Positions 48,457-57,370 of a stretch of DNA of 64,000 nucleotides are shown here, piece after piece; within the stretch, counting starts at the first letter, position 1, and each line of letters starts with the position of its first letter. The DNA is from UBA9620 sp965220695. GTDB taxonomy: Bacteria > Acidobacteriota > Vicinamibacteria > Vicinamibacterales > UBA8438. The notes below the pieces were generated by a model. It did no database searches and was not told the DNA's origin. It saw only the letters and a list, made by a program, of their open reading frames with translations. The position numbers and the translations under genes are program-made. The DNA lies in the NCBI GenBank assembly GCA_965220695.1, contig OZ244838.1, positions 4,402,001 to 4,466,000 on the forward strand, given 5' to 3'.

Positions 48457-49854
48457 TCAGGAGTCTGACTCGGCCCGGTCCACTCGCGCCCGCCGCCGGC
48501 CGACCCAGCCGTCCTTGTTGACCTGCCGGTTCCTCGCGACCCCGAGGGCACCCGGCGGGATGTCTTTGGTGATGCAGGAGCCGGCGGCGACATGCGCATC
48601 GTTCCCCAACGAGACCGGCGCCACGAGTTCGGCGCCGCTGCCGATGAACACGCCGTCTCCGATGGTCGTCTGGTGCTTGACTTCGCCGTCGTAGTTGCAG
48701 GTGATCGTGCCGGCGCCGACATTCACGCCGCTGCCGATGGTCGCATCGCCGAGGTAGGTCAAGTGGCCCGCCTTCGACCCGGGGCCGAGCGAGATCTTCT
48801 TCGTCTCGACGAAGTTTCCGATGCGCGCCTCCGCGCCGATGTCTGTCTGCGGGCGCAGATGGGCGAAGGGCCCCACGCGGGCGCCACGGGCGATGCGCGC
48901 GCCCTGAATCACACAGTGATTGTTGACGAGTACGTCGTCTTCGAGGGTCGAGTCGACGATTCGCACCCCGGCATGCAACTCGCAGCGCGCCCCGATGCTG
49001 GTGCGGCCCTCGAGGATGACCCCGGGGTGAATCACGGAATCGGGACCGACGGTCACATCCACGTCCACATAGGTTGTCGCCGGATCTTCGATAGTGACGC
49101 CTGCCGCCATCAGTTCTTCGTTCTTGCGTCGTCTCACGATCTGTCCCACCTCCGCCAGCTCGGTCTGGCTGTTGACGCCGCGCACCTCGTCCGGATCCGC
49201 CACCTCGAGGGTCTCGACCGCCATCCCGCGCCGCCGATAGATTGTCACCAGACCGGGGAGATAGATCTCGTTGGCGGCGCCGGTGCGCGGTATGTCCTCG
49301 AGCGCGGCAACGAGCGGTTCGAGATCGAAGGCGTAGATCCCGCTGTTGATCTCGTGCTCCTGCCGCTGTGTCTCCGACGCGTCGCGTTCTTCGACGATGC
49401 GGACGAGCCGGCCCTGCTTGCGTACGATGCGGCCATAGCCGTAAGGACGTGCGACCCGGGCGGTCACCACCGTGAGTGCTGCGCCGGCGGCCATGTGCGT
49501 GGCGAGCAGCCGTTGCAGCGTACCGGGCTGAATGAGCGGCACGTCGCCGGAGAGCGCGATGAGCGTGCCCCGATGCCCGCGGAGGAGCGGGGCGGTCTGC
49601 AACAGCGCGTGACCGGTACCCAGTTGTTCCGTCTGCAGGGCGAAGCTGAGTGAGCCGTACCCGGCGAGGCCCGCGCGCACCCGATCAGCCTGGTGGCCGA
49701 CGACGATACTCGTCGACGCGGGATCGATGGCTCGCGCCGTGCGCAGCACGTGCTCGATCAAGGTGAGTCCCGCCAGGCGATGCAGTACTTTCGGTCTGTG
49801 CGACCGCATCCGGGTGCCATGCCCGGCGGCCAGAATGAGCACGTGACTCGGCAT
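48457..49854 (-). CDS. glmU: Bifunctional GlmU (glucosamine-1-P acetyltransferase / UDP-GlcNAc pyrophosphorylase)
   Basis: 465 residues. The N-terminal uridyltransferase shows VLILAAGHGTRMRSHRPKVL, LGTGHALLQTAPLLRG and LIALSGDVPLIQ. The C-terminal left-handed beta-helix has GVTIEDPATTYVDVDVTVG, RIGNFVETKKISLGPGSKAG, HLTYLGDATIGSGVNVGAGT and CNYDGEVKHQTTIGDGVFIG. It supplies UDP-GlcNAc, following GlmS in the pathway. The ATG at 49854 gives the standard start; upstream reading to 49911 is not family sequence. Confidence 0.96.
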   Translation of the reverse strand: MPSHVLILAAGHGTRMRSHRPKVLHRLAGLTLIEHVLRTARAIDPASTSIVVGHQADRVRAGLAGYGSLSFALQTEQLGTGHALLQTAPLLRGHRGTLIALSGDVPLIQPGTLQRLLATHMAAGAALTVVTARVARPYGYGRIVRKQGRLVRIVEERDASETQRQEHEINSGIYAFDLEPLVAALEDIPRTGAANEIYLPGLVTIYRRRGMAVETLEVADPDEVRGVNSQTELAEVGQIVRRRKNEELMAAGVTIEDPATTYVDVDVTVGPDSVIHPGVILEGRTSIGARCELHAGVRIVDSTLEDDVLVNNHCVIQGARIARGARVGPFAHLRPQTDIGAEARIGNFVETKKISLGPGSKAGHLTYLGDATIGSGVNVGAGTITCNYDGEVKHQTTIGDGVFIGSGAELVAPVSLGNDAHVAAGSCITKDIPPGALGVARNRQVNKDGWVGRRRARVDRAESDS

Positions 49855-49958
49855 GCCAGTTCGTGGCAGGACCTCAGGGTCACGCCACCGCCTGCAGTGT
49901 AATCGATTCACTGCTTCCGGACCGCCCGAGGCGCCGTGTCCGGTGTCACCACGGACTG

Positions 49959-50540
49959 CTAGGGTGACTTGATGGCGTCGCGAAACGACCGGTGTTCGCG
50001 AATTCGGTCGAAGTCCGGTTCCTGTCCGGCCTGCACCCGCGTCTCGGGGTTGAGTTCGATCGCCCGACGCAGGTGACGGGCAGCCGTATCGGCGTCGTTG
50101 CGCTGCGCGTGCGCCAGAGCCAGCAGGTACTGCACATGACAGTCTGTCGATGGCGTCGCGGCGCCGTCACCGAGCAGCGACAACACTTCCTCGACATCGC
50201 GACGGTTGAGCGCCAGCGTGGCGGCGAGAATCCGCTCGTCACGGGTCTTGGGCGGCGCCGCCATCGGACGGGCCTTACGTGCACACACGTTCAGATAGAG
50301 ACGGGCGCGATCGTGCAGTTCGCCTTCGTCGGGATACTGGTCCAGAAGCTTACGGAACGATGTGGCGGCCGTCGCAAAGCGGTGGCGTTGCAACGCGGTC
50401 AGGCCCTTCTCGTACAGTGCGACAGCCTTGGCGTACGACTGTCGGATCTCGAGGACCGCGGCCGGGGTGGCGGCGCGTGTCACGCGGGAAGCAGTCCTGC
50501 TCGCGGCACCGCGCGCCGCCGGGCGTTGCTGCTTGGCCAT
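49959..50540 (-). CDS. TPR-repeat protein of unknown function
   Basis: 193 residues from the ATG at 50540, with AAGGA seven bases upstream. An Ala/Arg-rich N-terminus precedes TPR-like helices (SYAKAVALYEKGLTALQRHR, FATAATSFRKLLDQYPDEGE, VQYLLALAHAQRNDADTAAR, HLRRAIELNPETRVQAGQEP). The end FDRIREHRSFRDAIKSP is typical of TPR proteins in Acidobacteriota. It has its own promoter and may be read into glmU. Confidence 0.85.
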   Translation of the reverse strand: MAKQQRPAARGAASRTASRVTRAATPAAVLEIRQSYAKAVALYEKGLTALQRHRFATAATSFRKLLDQYPDEGELHDRARLYLNVCARKARPMAAPPKTRDERILAATLALNRRDVEEVLSLLGDGAATPSTDCHVQYLLALAHAQRNDADTAARHLRRAIELNPETRVQAGQEPDFDRIREHRSFRDAIKSP

Positions 50541-50609
50541 CAGAGTTCCTTCGGATCTCCTTCGGTATCGTCCCCGAGGGATGGTGTCTAATGGACGGAT
50601 CGACGGAAA

Positions 50610-50639
50610 ACCATAGCAAACGCAATCTGAAACGGTCAA
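50610..50639 (-). promoter_or_regulatory. Promoter for the TPR gene (and possibly glmU-glmS)
   Basis: Minus-strand TTGACC (50634-50639) and TATGGT (50610-50615), 18 bases apart, about 70 bases upstream of the TPR start and just after the rsmI stop. Confidence 0.6.
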
Positions 50640-50659
50640 GACGTGCAGCGACGGGAGCG

Positions 50660-51502
50660 TCAGCCGATCGATTTGGCGTGTTCGATCGCGGCGTACATCT
50701 CTCTGGACGTGAGCCTGTATTTGCGGGCCATCTCCTTCACGGCGCCACGCCGAGACCCCACTGCCTCTGTTGTAAGACCTAATTCGTCGACGAGTTCGGC
50801 CTCGTCAGGCAGGTGTCCGGCCTGTGCGGCGAGAACGGGGGCGGGCCAGACGACCCCGGTGTACTCTCCGCGCGGCGCCCGGATCAGTTCGAGAAGCTCA
50901 GTGATAGGTCGTATGACACATTCTTCGTGGATCTTCGTCATCTCGCGGCAGAGCGCCAGAGGCCGATCTCCCCAGTGCTCCAGCATCATCCTGAGCGTTG
51001 TCAGCAGCCGATGCGGCGATTCAAAGAAGATCAACGTCCTGGGTTCGTTGGCGAGCGCCTGACACCACTGGTTTCTGTCGTTCACCCTACGCGGTGGAAA
51101 GCCGACGAACGTGAAGCTGTCCGACGGCGCGCCGGATGCAATGAGCGCGGCGACGAGCGCTGACGGACCCGGGAGCGGAACGACGCGAATGCCAGCCTCC
51201 ATCACGTGCCGAACGAGCTGCAGTCCGGGATCCGAGACGATCGGCGTGCCGGCGTCGGCCAGCAGCGCTATGGAACTGCCGGCCAGCAGGCGGTCGGCAA
51301 GTCGCGGCGCCTTCTGTCGTTCGTTATGCTCGTGAAGGCTGGTGACCCGGGTCGTGATGTTGTAGTGCCGCAACAGCCGTGCAGACCGGCGGGTGTCCTC
51401 GGCTGCAATCAGATCGACCTCGCCGAGGATTCTGAGGGCCCGGAGCGTGATGTCTTCAAGGTTCCCGATCGGTGTGGCGACCAGATAGAGCGTTCCAGGC
51501 AT
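50660..51502 (-). CDS. rsmI: 16S rRNA (cytidine-1402-2'-O)-methyltransferase RsmI
   Basis: 280 residues. Tetrapyrrole-methylase-type SAM enzyme acting on C1402 of 16S rRNA. Motifs: GTLYLVATPIGNLEDITLRA, DLIAAEDTRRSARLLRHYNI, IALLADAGTPIVSDPGLQLV, VVPLPGPSALVAALIASGAP and TLIFFESPHRLLTTL. The C-terminal tail SREMYAAIEHAKSIG is short and typical. ATG at 51502 is used; a GTG directly before it (51505) is possible. A minus-strand TACAAT at 51532-51537 may be its -10. Divergent from the DUF885 gene. Confidence 0.95.
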   Translation of the reverse strand: MPGTLYLVATPIGNLEDITLRALRILGEVDLIAAEDTRRSARLLRHYNITTRVTSLHEHNERQKAPRLADRLLAGSSIALLADAGTPIVSDPGLQLVRHVMEAGIRVVPLPGPSALVAALIASGAPSDSFTFVGFPPRRVNDRNQWCQALANEPRTLIFFESPHRLLTTLRMMLEHWGDRPLALCREMTKIHEECVIRPITELLELIRAPRGEYTGVVWPAPVLAAQAGHLPDEAELVDELGLTTEAVGSRRGAVKEMARKYRLTSREMYAAIEHAKSIG

Positions 51503-51634
51503 CACGAAATGGGGATTGTCGAGGGCCGGCTATTGTAACATTCAGAGGTTGTTCTGTTCCGAGCCCAACCGCCTCCACCCGGGCACCGCGGAACCTGAGA
51601 AATCTGGATCACAGAGGCGCTGCATCGACACCGC

Positions 51635-53296
51635 ATGTACACCACGGAACCGTTGTCGCACTTGGCCGACCAGTATCTGGAGTTTCTGTACGAGAGATCG
51701 CCAACGGCGGCCTCGGAGGACGGCGTTCACGCGCATGACGATCGCATCGAAGATCTCAGTCGATCGGCGATCGACGCCGAAGCGCGCGAATGTGGCGGCT
51801 TCGCACGGCGGCTCGACCGCATCTCGTCACGCAGCCTGACCGCTGAAGAGCAGATCGAGCGGCGCATGTTGGCCGATCACATTCGTGGGGGCCTCTTCGA
51901 ACTGGAGGAGATTCGTCCCTGGGCACGCAACCCGCAGCACTACGCGGCGCTGCTGGCCAGGACGCTGGCCGGCCAGACGTTGTTCGAGTACGCGCCGATC
52001 CAGGAACGTGCCCGCCGGGTGGTCTCGAAGCTGCGTCAGGCACCGCGCTTGATCGAGGCCGCCACGGCCAATGTGGAGGACCCGCCAGGTATCTTCATCA
52101 AGACCGGCGTCGAAACGTTCGACGGCGTCGTGACGTTCATCGAACGTGATCTGCCGCGCGCGGTCCGGGAATTGGAAGATCTGCACCTGCTGGGTGATCT
52201 GGCCGACGCAGCGTCCGAGGCGACCGAGGCGATCCGGCGCTATACCGGTTATCTGCGGGACACCCTCGCGCCTCGCAGCCGCGCCTCGTTCAGACTGGGG
52301 CGCGAACGTTTCGAGGGACGGCTCCGCTACCAGGACGGCATCACCATCAGCGCCGAGCGGTTGCTCGCGATCGCCCAGCGCGAGCTGGACCGGACGCAGG
52401 AGCGCTTCCGCGAGGTTGCCGGCCGGCGCGATGCCAGCGCGGACCCGATTGACGTCTGGCGCCGGGTGAAAGCGCGTCATCCGGCGCCCGGCGACCTCGT
52501 CCAGACCGTGCGCGATCAGCTTGACGACCTCAAGACGTTCGTCGAGCGCAAGGCGATCGTCACCGTGCCTGACGACGAGCCGGTCATCGTCGCGCCCACC
52601 CCTGATTTCCATCGCTGGACCTCTGCCAGCGTCTGGAGCCCGGGGCCCTTCGAACCGAAATCGCTTCCCTCGTACTACTACGTCACCGACGCTGATCCGA
52701 CCTGGTCGCCCGAGCGCGCGGAACAGCATCTGCGCGACTTCAATCTCGCGACCCTGTGGTCGATGTCGGTCCACGAGGCATTTCCGGGTCACGTTCTTCA
52801 CTCGGGGCATCAGCGGAAGATCAAGCGCTCGTTTCGCAAGTCCACGCTGTTTGCCCCCGTGTCGTTCGTGGAGGGCTGGGCGCACTACTGCGAGCAGATG
52901 ATGGTCGAGGAGGGGCTCGGGCGGGACGACGACACCATTGAACTTGGTCAGATCGCCGAGGCGCTGTTGCGGCTGGCGCGGATGGTGGTGGGCATCCGGC
53001 TACATACCGAAGACATGTCGGTCGAGCAGGGGGTGCGGTTCTTCCGTGAGGAGGCCTACCTCGAGGAGGGCAGCGCGCGCCGCGAGGCCGAGCGCGGCGC
53101 CTTCGATCCCGCCTACGTCCTCTACTCCGCCGGCCGGCTCATGCTGCTCAAACTCAGGGAGGACGTCGAGGCTCGCGAAGGGTCGGCGTTTTCTCTGAAG
53201 TCGTTCCACGATCGGCTGCTTGGACAGGGATCGGTTCCGATCTGGCTGCACCGCACGTTGATGCTGGGCGACACCGGAGACGAGCTGCTCGATTGA
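51635..53296 (+). CDS. DUF885 family protein, metallopeptidase-like
   Basis: 553 residues. The conserved HEAFPGHVLHSGHQ motif near residue 380 is an HExxxH-like zinc site, followed by VSFVEGWAHYCEQMMVEEG and the downstream Glu. DUF885 proteins resemble M3/M32-type peptidases. No signal peptide is seen here, although many Acidobacteriota members have one, so it may be cytoplasmic. The start LADQYLEFLYERSPTAASED is family-like. No neighbour suggests a substrate. Confidence 0.9.
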   Translation: MYTTEPLSHLADQYLEFLYERSPTAASEDGVHAHDDRIEDLSRSAIDAEARECGGFARRLDRISSRSLTAEEQIERRMLADHIRGGLFELEEIRPWARNPQHYAALLARTLAGQTLFEYAPIQERARRVVSKLRQAPRLIEAATANVEDPPGIFIKTGVETFDGVVTFIERDLPRAVRELEDLHLLGDLADAASEATEAIRRYTGYLRDTLAPRSRASFRLGRERFEGRLRYQDGITISAERLLAIAQRELDRTQERFREVAGRRDASADPIDVWRRVKARHPAPGDLVQTVRDQLDDLKTFVERKAIVTVPDDEPVIVAPTPDFHRWTSASVWSPGPFEPKSLPSYYYVTDADPTWSPERAEQHLRDFNLATLWSMSVHEAFPGHVLHSGHQRKIKRSFRKSTLFAPVSFVEGWAHYCEQMMVEEGLGRDDDTIELGQIAEALLRLARMVVGIRLHTEDMSVEQGVRFFREEAYLEEGSARREAERGAFDPAYVLYSAGRLMLLKLREDVEAREGSAFSLKSFHDRLLGQGSVPIWLHRTLMLGDTGDELLD

Positions 53297-53383
53297 CCGC
53301 TCGCCCGGCCTGCCGTTACGATCAATGGTTGGGCTCGCCGCGACAGCCTCGGCCGCCGACGTCGAGGGTCCGACCTGAAGCCG

Positions 53384-53740
53384 ATGCCACTCTACGAATA
53401 CCAGTGCGATGTCTGCGGGCACCGATTCGAGCGCATCCGGAGATTCTCGGATCCCCCCTTGGCCGACTGCCCGAAGTGCGATGGCTCCGTGCGGAAGCTG
53501 ATGTCGTCTCCCGCGATCCAGTTCAAGGGCACCGGTTGGTACGTGACGGACTACGCGAAGAAAAGTGGGTCCGACAGCGCGGAGACCGAGGCCGGCAAGG
53601 GAAAGACCGACTCCGAGACCAAGAAGGCCGGCGCGGGGCAGACCGACAAAGGGAAGGCCGACACGGGGACAACCGCCAAGACGGATGTCTCCTCGAAGAA
53701 CGCCGCGTCGAACGGCGGCTCGACGTCTTCGCGCGAATAA
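53384..53740 (+). CDS. FmdB-type zinc-ribbon protein
   Basis: 118 residues. N-terminal zinc ribbon MPLYEYQCDVCGHRFERIRR with CxxC and CPKC pairs, followed by VRKLMSSPAIQFKGTGWYVT, the usual FmdB layout. A Lys/Asp/Ser/Thr-rich low-complexity tail of about 55 residues follows. It is 12 bases before serS and may be co-transcribed with it. Confidence 0.9.
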   Translation: MPLYEYQCDVCGHRFERIRRFSDPPLADCPKCDGSVRKLMSSPAIQFKGTGWYVTDYAKKSGSDSAETEAGKGKTDSETKKAGAGQTDKGKADTGTTAKTDVSSKNAASNGGSTSSRE

Positions 53741-53752
53741 GGTCGAGACGCC

Positions 53753-55051
53753 ATGCTCGACCCCGCATTGTTGCGTGACGACGCGTCCGGAATCGGCGCC
53801 CGACTCGACCGGCGCGGCGACGGGTTCGGCGGCCTCCTCGACGAGGTGCGGCGGCTCGATGCGGAGCGCCGTACGATCATTCCGCTGCTCGAACAGGCGC
53901 GTCACGCCAAGAAGCTGCACGGCGCGCAGATCGGCCAGGCCAAGCGGCGGGGTCAGCCGGTCGACGAGTTGCTGGCGGCCGGTCAGGGGCACACCGACGA
54001 GATCGAGGCGCAGGAACGGCGGCTCGACGAGGTGGAGCAGGAGCGCCGGACCCGGTTGTTGAGGTTGCCGAATCTGGCGCACGACAGTGTGCCGGTCGGC
54101 ACGGGCGATGCGGACAACGTCGAGATCCGGCGCCACGGAGAACCGGGAGCGTTCGATTTCGATGTCCGCTCCCACGCGGATCTGGGGCCGGCGCTCGGGA
54201 TCATCGACTTCGAGCGCGGCGTCAAGCTGGCCGGCTCGCGATTCACCGTACTGGCCGGCGCCGGGGCGAGCCTCTCCCGGGCGTTGATCAACTTCATGCT
54301 CGACCTCCACACGGGTGACCATGGGTACGTCGAGATCGAGCCCCCGTTTCTGGCGCATCCCGATTCGCTGATCGGGACCGGCCAGCTCCCGAAGTTCGAA
54401 GCGGATCTCTTCAAGATCGCCGGCGACTGGAATCTGTATCTGATTCCCACCGCCGAAGTGCCGCTTGCCAATCTGCATCGGGACGAGATTCTCGACGGGC
54501 GGGATCTGCCCCTGTGCTATACCGCCTATACGCCCTGTTTCCGGAGCGAAGCCGGTTCCTACGGCGCCGATGTGCGCGGGTTGATCCGGCAGCATCAGTT
54601 CGACAAGGTCGAACTGGTCGCCTACACGCACCCGGAGGCGTCGTACGAGATGCTCGAGACCCTGACCGGTCACGCTGAAACCGTGCTGCAACGGCTCGAC
54701 CTCCCGTATCGTACGGTGCTCCTGTGCACGCGGGACATGGGATTCGCTGCGGCCAAGACCTACGACATCGAGGTGTGGTTGCCGGCGCAGCGGAAATACC
54801 GCGAGATTTCGTCCTGCAGCAATACGGAGGCGTTCCAGGCGCGCCGCGCCAATATCAAGTACCGGCCCGGCGGCAGCGGGAAGGCGGAACATGCCCACAC
54901 CCTGAACGGGTCCGCCCTGGCCGTCGGTCGCACGCTGGTCGCGATCATCGAGAACTACCAGCAGGCGGACGGCTCGGTGGTGATTCCGGAGGCGCTTCGC
55001 CCCTACATGCGCGGTCAGGAGATCATCGAGCCCCGCAAACGCTCATCGTGA
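53753..55051 (+). CDS. serS: Seryl-tRNA synthetase
   Basis: 432 residues, class II synthetase. The N-terminal coiled-coil arm (LEQARHAKKLHGAQIGQAKR, GHTDEIEAQERRLDEVEQER) binds tRNA-Ser. Catalytic motifs: FRSEAGSYGADVRGLIRQHQ, FDKVELVAYTHPEASYEMLE, YREISSCSNTEAFQARRANI and LNGSALAVGRTLVAIIENYQ. A tRNA-Ser gene lies 40 bases downstream. Confidence 0.97.
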   Translation: MLDPALLRDDASGIGARLDRRGDGFGGLLDEVRRLDAERRTIIPLLEQARHAKKLHGAQIGQAKRRGQPVDELLAAGQGHTDEIEAQERRLDEVEQERRTRLLRLPNLAHDSVPVGTGDADNVEIRRHGEPGAFDFDVRSHADLGPALGIIDFERGVKLAGSRFTVLAGAGASLSRALINFMLDLHTGDHGYVEIEPPFLAHPDSLIGTGQLPKFEADLFKIAGDWNLYLIPTAEVPLANLHRDEILDGRDLPLCYTAYTPCFRSEAGSYGADVRGLIRQHQFDKVELVAYTHPEASYEMLETLTGHAETVLQRLDLPYRTVLLCTRDMGFAAAKTYDIEVWLPAQRKYREISSCSNTEAFQARRANIKYRPGGSGKAEHAHTLNGSALAVGRTLVAIIENYQQADGSVVIPEALRPYMRGQEIIEPRKRSS

Positions 55052-55091
55052 GCGACACGCGCGGCGTTCTACCAGGGGCTGCGGCACCAAC

Positions 55092-55181
55092 GGAGGGATG
55101 GCCGAGTGGTTGAAGGCGGCGGTCTTGAAAACCGTTAGGCGTGAAAGCGTCTCCAGGGTTCGAATCCCTGTCCCTCCGCCA
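55092..55181 (+). tRNA. tRNA-Ser (anticodon UGA)
   Basis: 90-base class II tRNA. Acceptor GGAGGGA pairs with TCCCTCC, discriminator G and encoded CCA. Anticodon TGA at 55126-55128 in the stem CGGTCT...AACCG. A long variable arm (TAGGCGTGAAAGCGTCT) is typical of serine. The T arm is CAGGGTTCGAATCCCTG. Confidence 0.98.
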
Positions 55182-55201
55182 TTTCGCGACACAGTTGGAT
55201 C

Positions 55202-55948
55202 ATGACCGACCAGAGCGGGCAACGGACCGGGAACAGCGGCGTGAAGATCCTGGTGATCGTAGTCGTCGCCGCGGCGGCCGTGGTGGGCTACCTGCGGTTC
55301 GGCGACGCGCTGTCTCTCTCCGCCATTGCGCAGCAGGAGGCGGCCCTGCGTGACGTGCAGCAGGTGTATCCGCTGCTCGTGCCCGGCGTGGCGTTCATGA
55401 TTTACGTGGCGGTCACCGGGCTGTCGTTGCCAGGCGCGGCGGTGCTGACGCTCGTGTTCGGCTGGTACTTCGGTTTCTTCCAGGCGCTGGTGCTGGTCAG
55501 CTTCGCCTCCACGAGCGGGGCGTCACTGTCGTTCCTGCTGAGCCGGTACGTGTTGCGCGCGTCGGTCCAGGCCCGGTTCGGCCAGCGGCTGCGCGCCTTC
55601 GACGCGGCGCTGGCGCGCGACGGGGCTTTCTACCTGTTCACGTTGCGGCTCGTGCCGGCGGTGCCGTTCTTCATGATCAACCTGGTCATGGGACTGACCC
55701 CCATCGCCCTCGGTACGTACTGGTGGGTGAGTCAACTGGGGATGCTGCCTGGTACGGCTGTCTACGTCTACGCCGGTTCGACGGTCCCCGACTTGCAGAC
55801 GTTGAGCGAGCAGGGCGTCAGCGGCGTCCTGTCACCGCAGTTGTTGCTGGCGTTCGTGCTGCTGGGGCTCTTCCCCCTTGTGGTGAAGCTGATCATGCGC
55901 CGGCTGCGGCCTGACAGCGAGCCGGGCGCGGCTGACGGCGACCAGTAG
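55202..55948 (+). CDS. VTT-domain (TVP38/TMEM64-like) membrane protein
   Basis: 248 residues with about five membrane segments. VTT/SNARE-associated region: VAVTGLSLPGAAVLTLVFGW, FGFFQALVLVSFASTSGASL, SFLLSRYVLRASVQARFG and FTLRLVPAVPFFMINLVMGL, ending QLGMLPGTAVYVYAGST. Such DedA/TVP38 proteins are linked to lipid scrambling or membrane homeostasis. It starts 20 bases after the tRNA gene. Confidence 0.88.
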   Translation: MTDQSGQRTGNSGVKILVIVVVAAAAVVGYLRFGDALSLSAIAQQEAALRDVQQVYPLLVPGVAFMIYVAVTGLSLPGAAVLTLVFGWYFGFFQALVLVSFASTSGASLSFLLSRYVLRASVQARFGQRLRAFDAALARDGAFYLFTLRLVPAVPFFMINLVMGLTPIALGTYWWVSQLGMLPGTAVYVYAGSTVPDLQTLSEQGVSGVLSPQLLLAFVLLGLFPLVVKLIMRRLRPDSEPGAADGDQ

Positions 55949-55965
55949 CGTACGCACAATCGCAG

Positions 55966-56188
55966 GCGGCCGCTCGGGATTCGCTCCAGCGATCGGGTCC
56001 CTGTCGCGTCTCGGCGCGGACACATCACGGCCACGGCGTTCGTCACCCGCTCGGTGCAGGCGGGCCACCTGTTCGTGCCGATGCACCACGAGGTGACGAA
56101 CCAGCTTACCGACGCGGTCTTCGATCTCTACTCGAAGCAGCCATCCTACAAGGCGTGCGCCGTGACCCTGTCGCGCCCGGGCCAATAA
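55966..56188 (+). pseudogene. C-terminal remnant of a molybdopterin oxidoreductase
   Basis: No start codon, but an open frame to TAA at 56186 reads RSSDRVPVASRRGHITATAF, VTRSVQAGHLFVPMHHEVTN and QLTDAVFDLYSKQPSYKACA. This matches the C-terminal molybdopterin-dinucleotide binding end of assimilatory nitrate reductase/formate dehydrogenase-type enzymes, with its G(x)FVPMH and QPxYKxCAV pattern. Everything upstream is missing, so it is a relic or a leftover of a rearrangement. The rest of the 55949-56307 gap contains a possible -10 (TACAAT, 56245-56250). Confidence 0.75.
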
Positions 56189-56307
56189 CCGCCCTCGGGC
56201 GAAGACCCGCCGGCCGCCTCCTTCCGCCGCACGCCCCCCGCGGCTACAATCGCAGGCGCGCCCCGCGCCGCCACCGTCACTGCGGCGCCAATCGAACGGA
56301 ACGATCG

Positions 56308-57330
56308 ATGTCGCGACCCCTCCGTCACCTCGGCCTGCCGGTGCTGCTCGCGTGCCTGCTGGCGGCGCCGGCCGGCACACACACCCAGACCCGGGATGAC
56401 CCGGAAGCGCCGCGGCCCGCGCGCAACGACGTGGCCCGGCCCCTCGGACCGTCGGACGAGGTGCTGATGCTCCGTCACCAGCGCCTGCAGAAAGGGGCGC
56501 ACGAGCTGTACTACCGGGCCAGCCGGTTCGGGGTGTGGCCCTGGTACGAACGGCTGGGCGCCCGGATGTCCGGTCAGTGGCAGGTGGTCCATCCCGAAGG
56601 CGGCGGCAGCCCCGAGTTCGACGAGGGCTACCGGCTCGCGCGCTACGCCAGTTTCGAGCACTGGCAGTACACGCGCGGGCGGCTGTCCCGCGCGCTGGCG
56701 GGCAACGGACCGAGCCGCGACCGCAGTGGGCAGGCGGGGCAGATGCGGCAGCAGGTCAGCCTGGGGTCGGCGGGCGGGTACTTCCTTCAGGGGTTGACCG
56801 CTGTCGTGAAGCCGCGGTTCCTGCCCGGGCTGGACGAAGAGTACGAACTCGTGGACGCGACTGCGCCCGCGGCCGGCGATGAGGTCATCGCGGTGCGCAA
56901 CGACGTCGCACAGTCGGGCGCCGAGATCGTCGTGCTGCGGTACGCTCGCATCCGCAAGGGGTCCTTCGACCAGATTCTCGAGACGACCGTGGCCGCCGTC
57001 TGGCCGTTCGAGGAGAAGATCGGGGTTCGCCCGATCGGACAATGGCGAGTGATCTACCCCGCTGTGCCGAGCCGCACGGAAGAGAGCCCCGACTACGACG
57101 AGATGATCACGATGACCAGATACGCGAGCTATGACCACTATCGGGCCGCGCGTCCAGGTCAGGCCGTGTTCGCCGGTGGAAACGGGCCCGACTGGCGGGC
57201 ATGGCGCGATGCGGTCGATGCGGAGCGGGGGCTCACGTTGGAGACCAGAGTCGAGTTTCTCCAGGGGTTCACCTACGAGAGTCCGCCGGTGTATCAGCCG
57301 GGGCTCCCGGAACGTTACCGGGTGAAGTGA
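56308..57330 (+). CDS. Secreted NIPSNAP-like protein with two repeated domains
   Basis: 340 residues. ATG at 56308 gives a signal peptide (GLPVLLACLLAAPAGTHT); the frame is open upstream to 56155. Two similar halves follow. Half 1 begins DEVLMLRHQRLQKGAHELYY and includes VWPWYERLGARMSGQWQVVH and EGYRLARYASFEHWQYTRG. Half 2 begins AEIVVLRYARIRKGSFDQIL and includes VWPFEEKIGVRPIGQWRVIY and EMITMTRYASYDHYRAARP. The pattern resembles the NIPSNAP ferredoxin-like fold; function unknown. Confidence 0.8.
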   Translation: MSRPLRHLGLPVLLACLLAAPAGTHTQTRDDPEAPRPARNDVARPLGPSDEVLMLRHQRLQKGAHELYYRASRFGVWPWYERLGARMSGQWQVVHPEGGGSPEFDEGYRLARYASFEHWQYTRGRLSRALAGNGPSRDRSGQAGQMRQQVSLGSAGGYFLQGLTAVVKPRFLPGLDEEYELVDATAPAAGDEVIAVRNDVAQSGAEIVVLRYARIRKGSFDQILETTVAAVWPFEEKIGVRPIGQWRVIYPAVPSRTEESPDYDEMITMTRYASYDHYRAARPGQAVFAGGNGPDWRAWRDAVDAERGLTLETRVEFLQGFTYESPPVYQPGLPERYRVK

Positions 57331-57370
57331 GCCGGTCCGGCCACGCTGCATCGCGACCCATTCCTTCCAG

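Noticed and set aside
46593..48722. Longer glmS reading starting at 48722
   Set aside because: GlmS needs Cys right after the initiator Met (MCGIIGYIG at 48437); the extension overlaps glmU.
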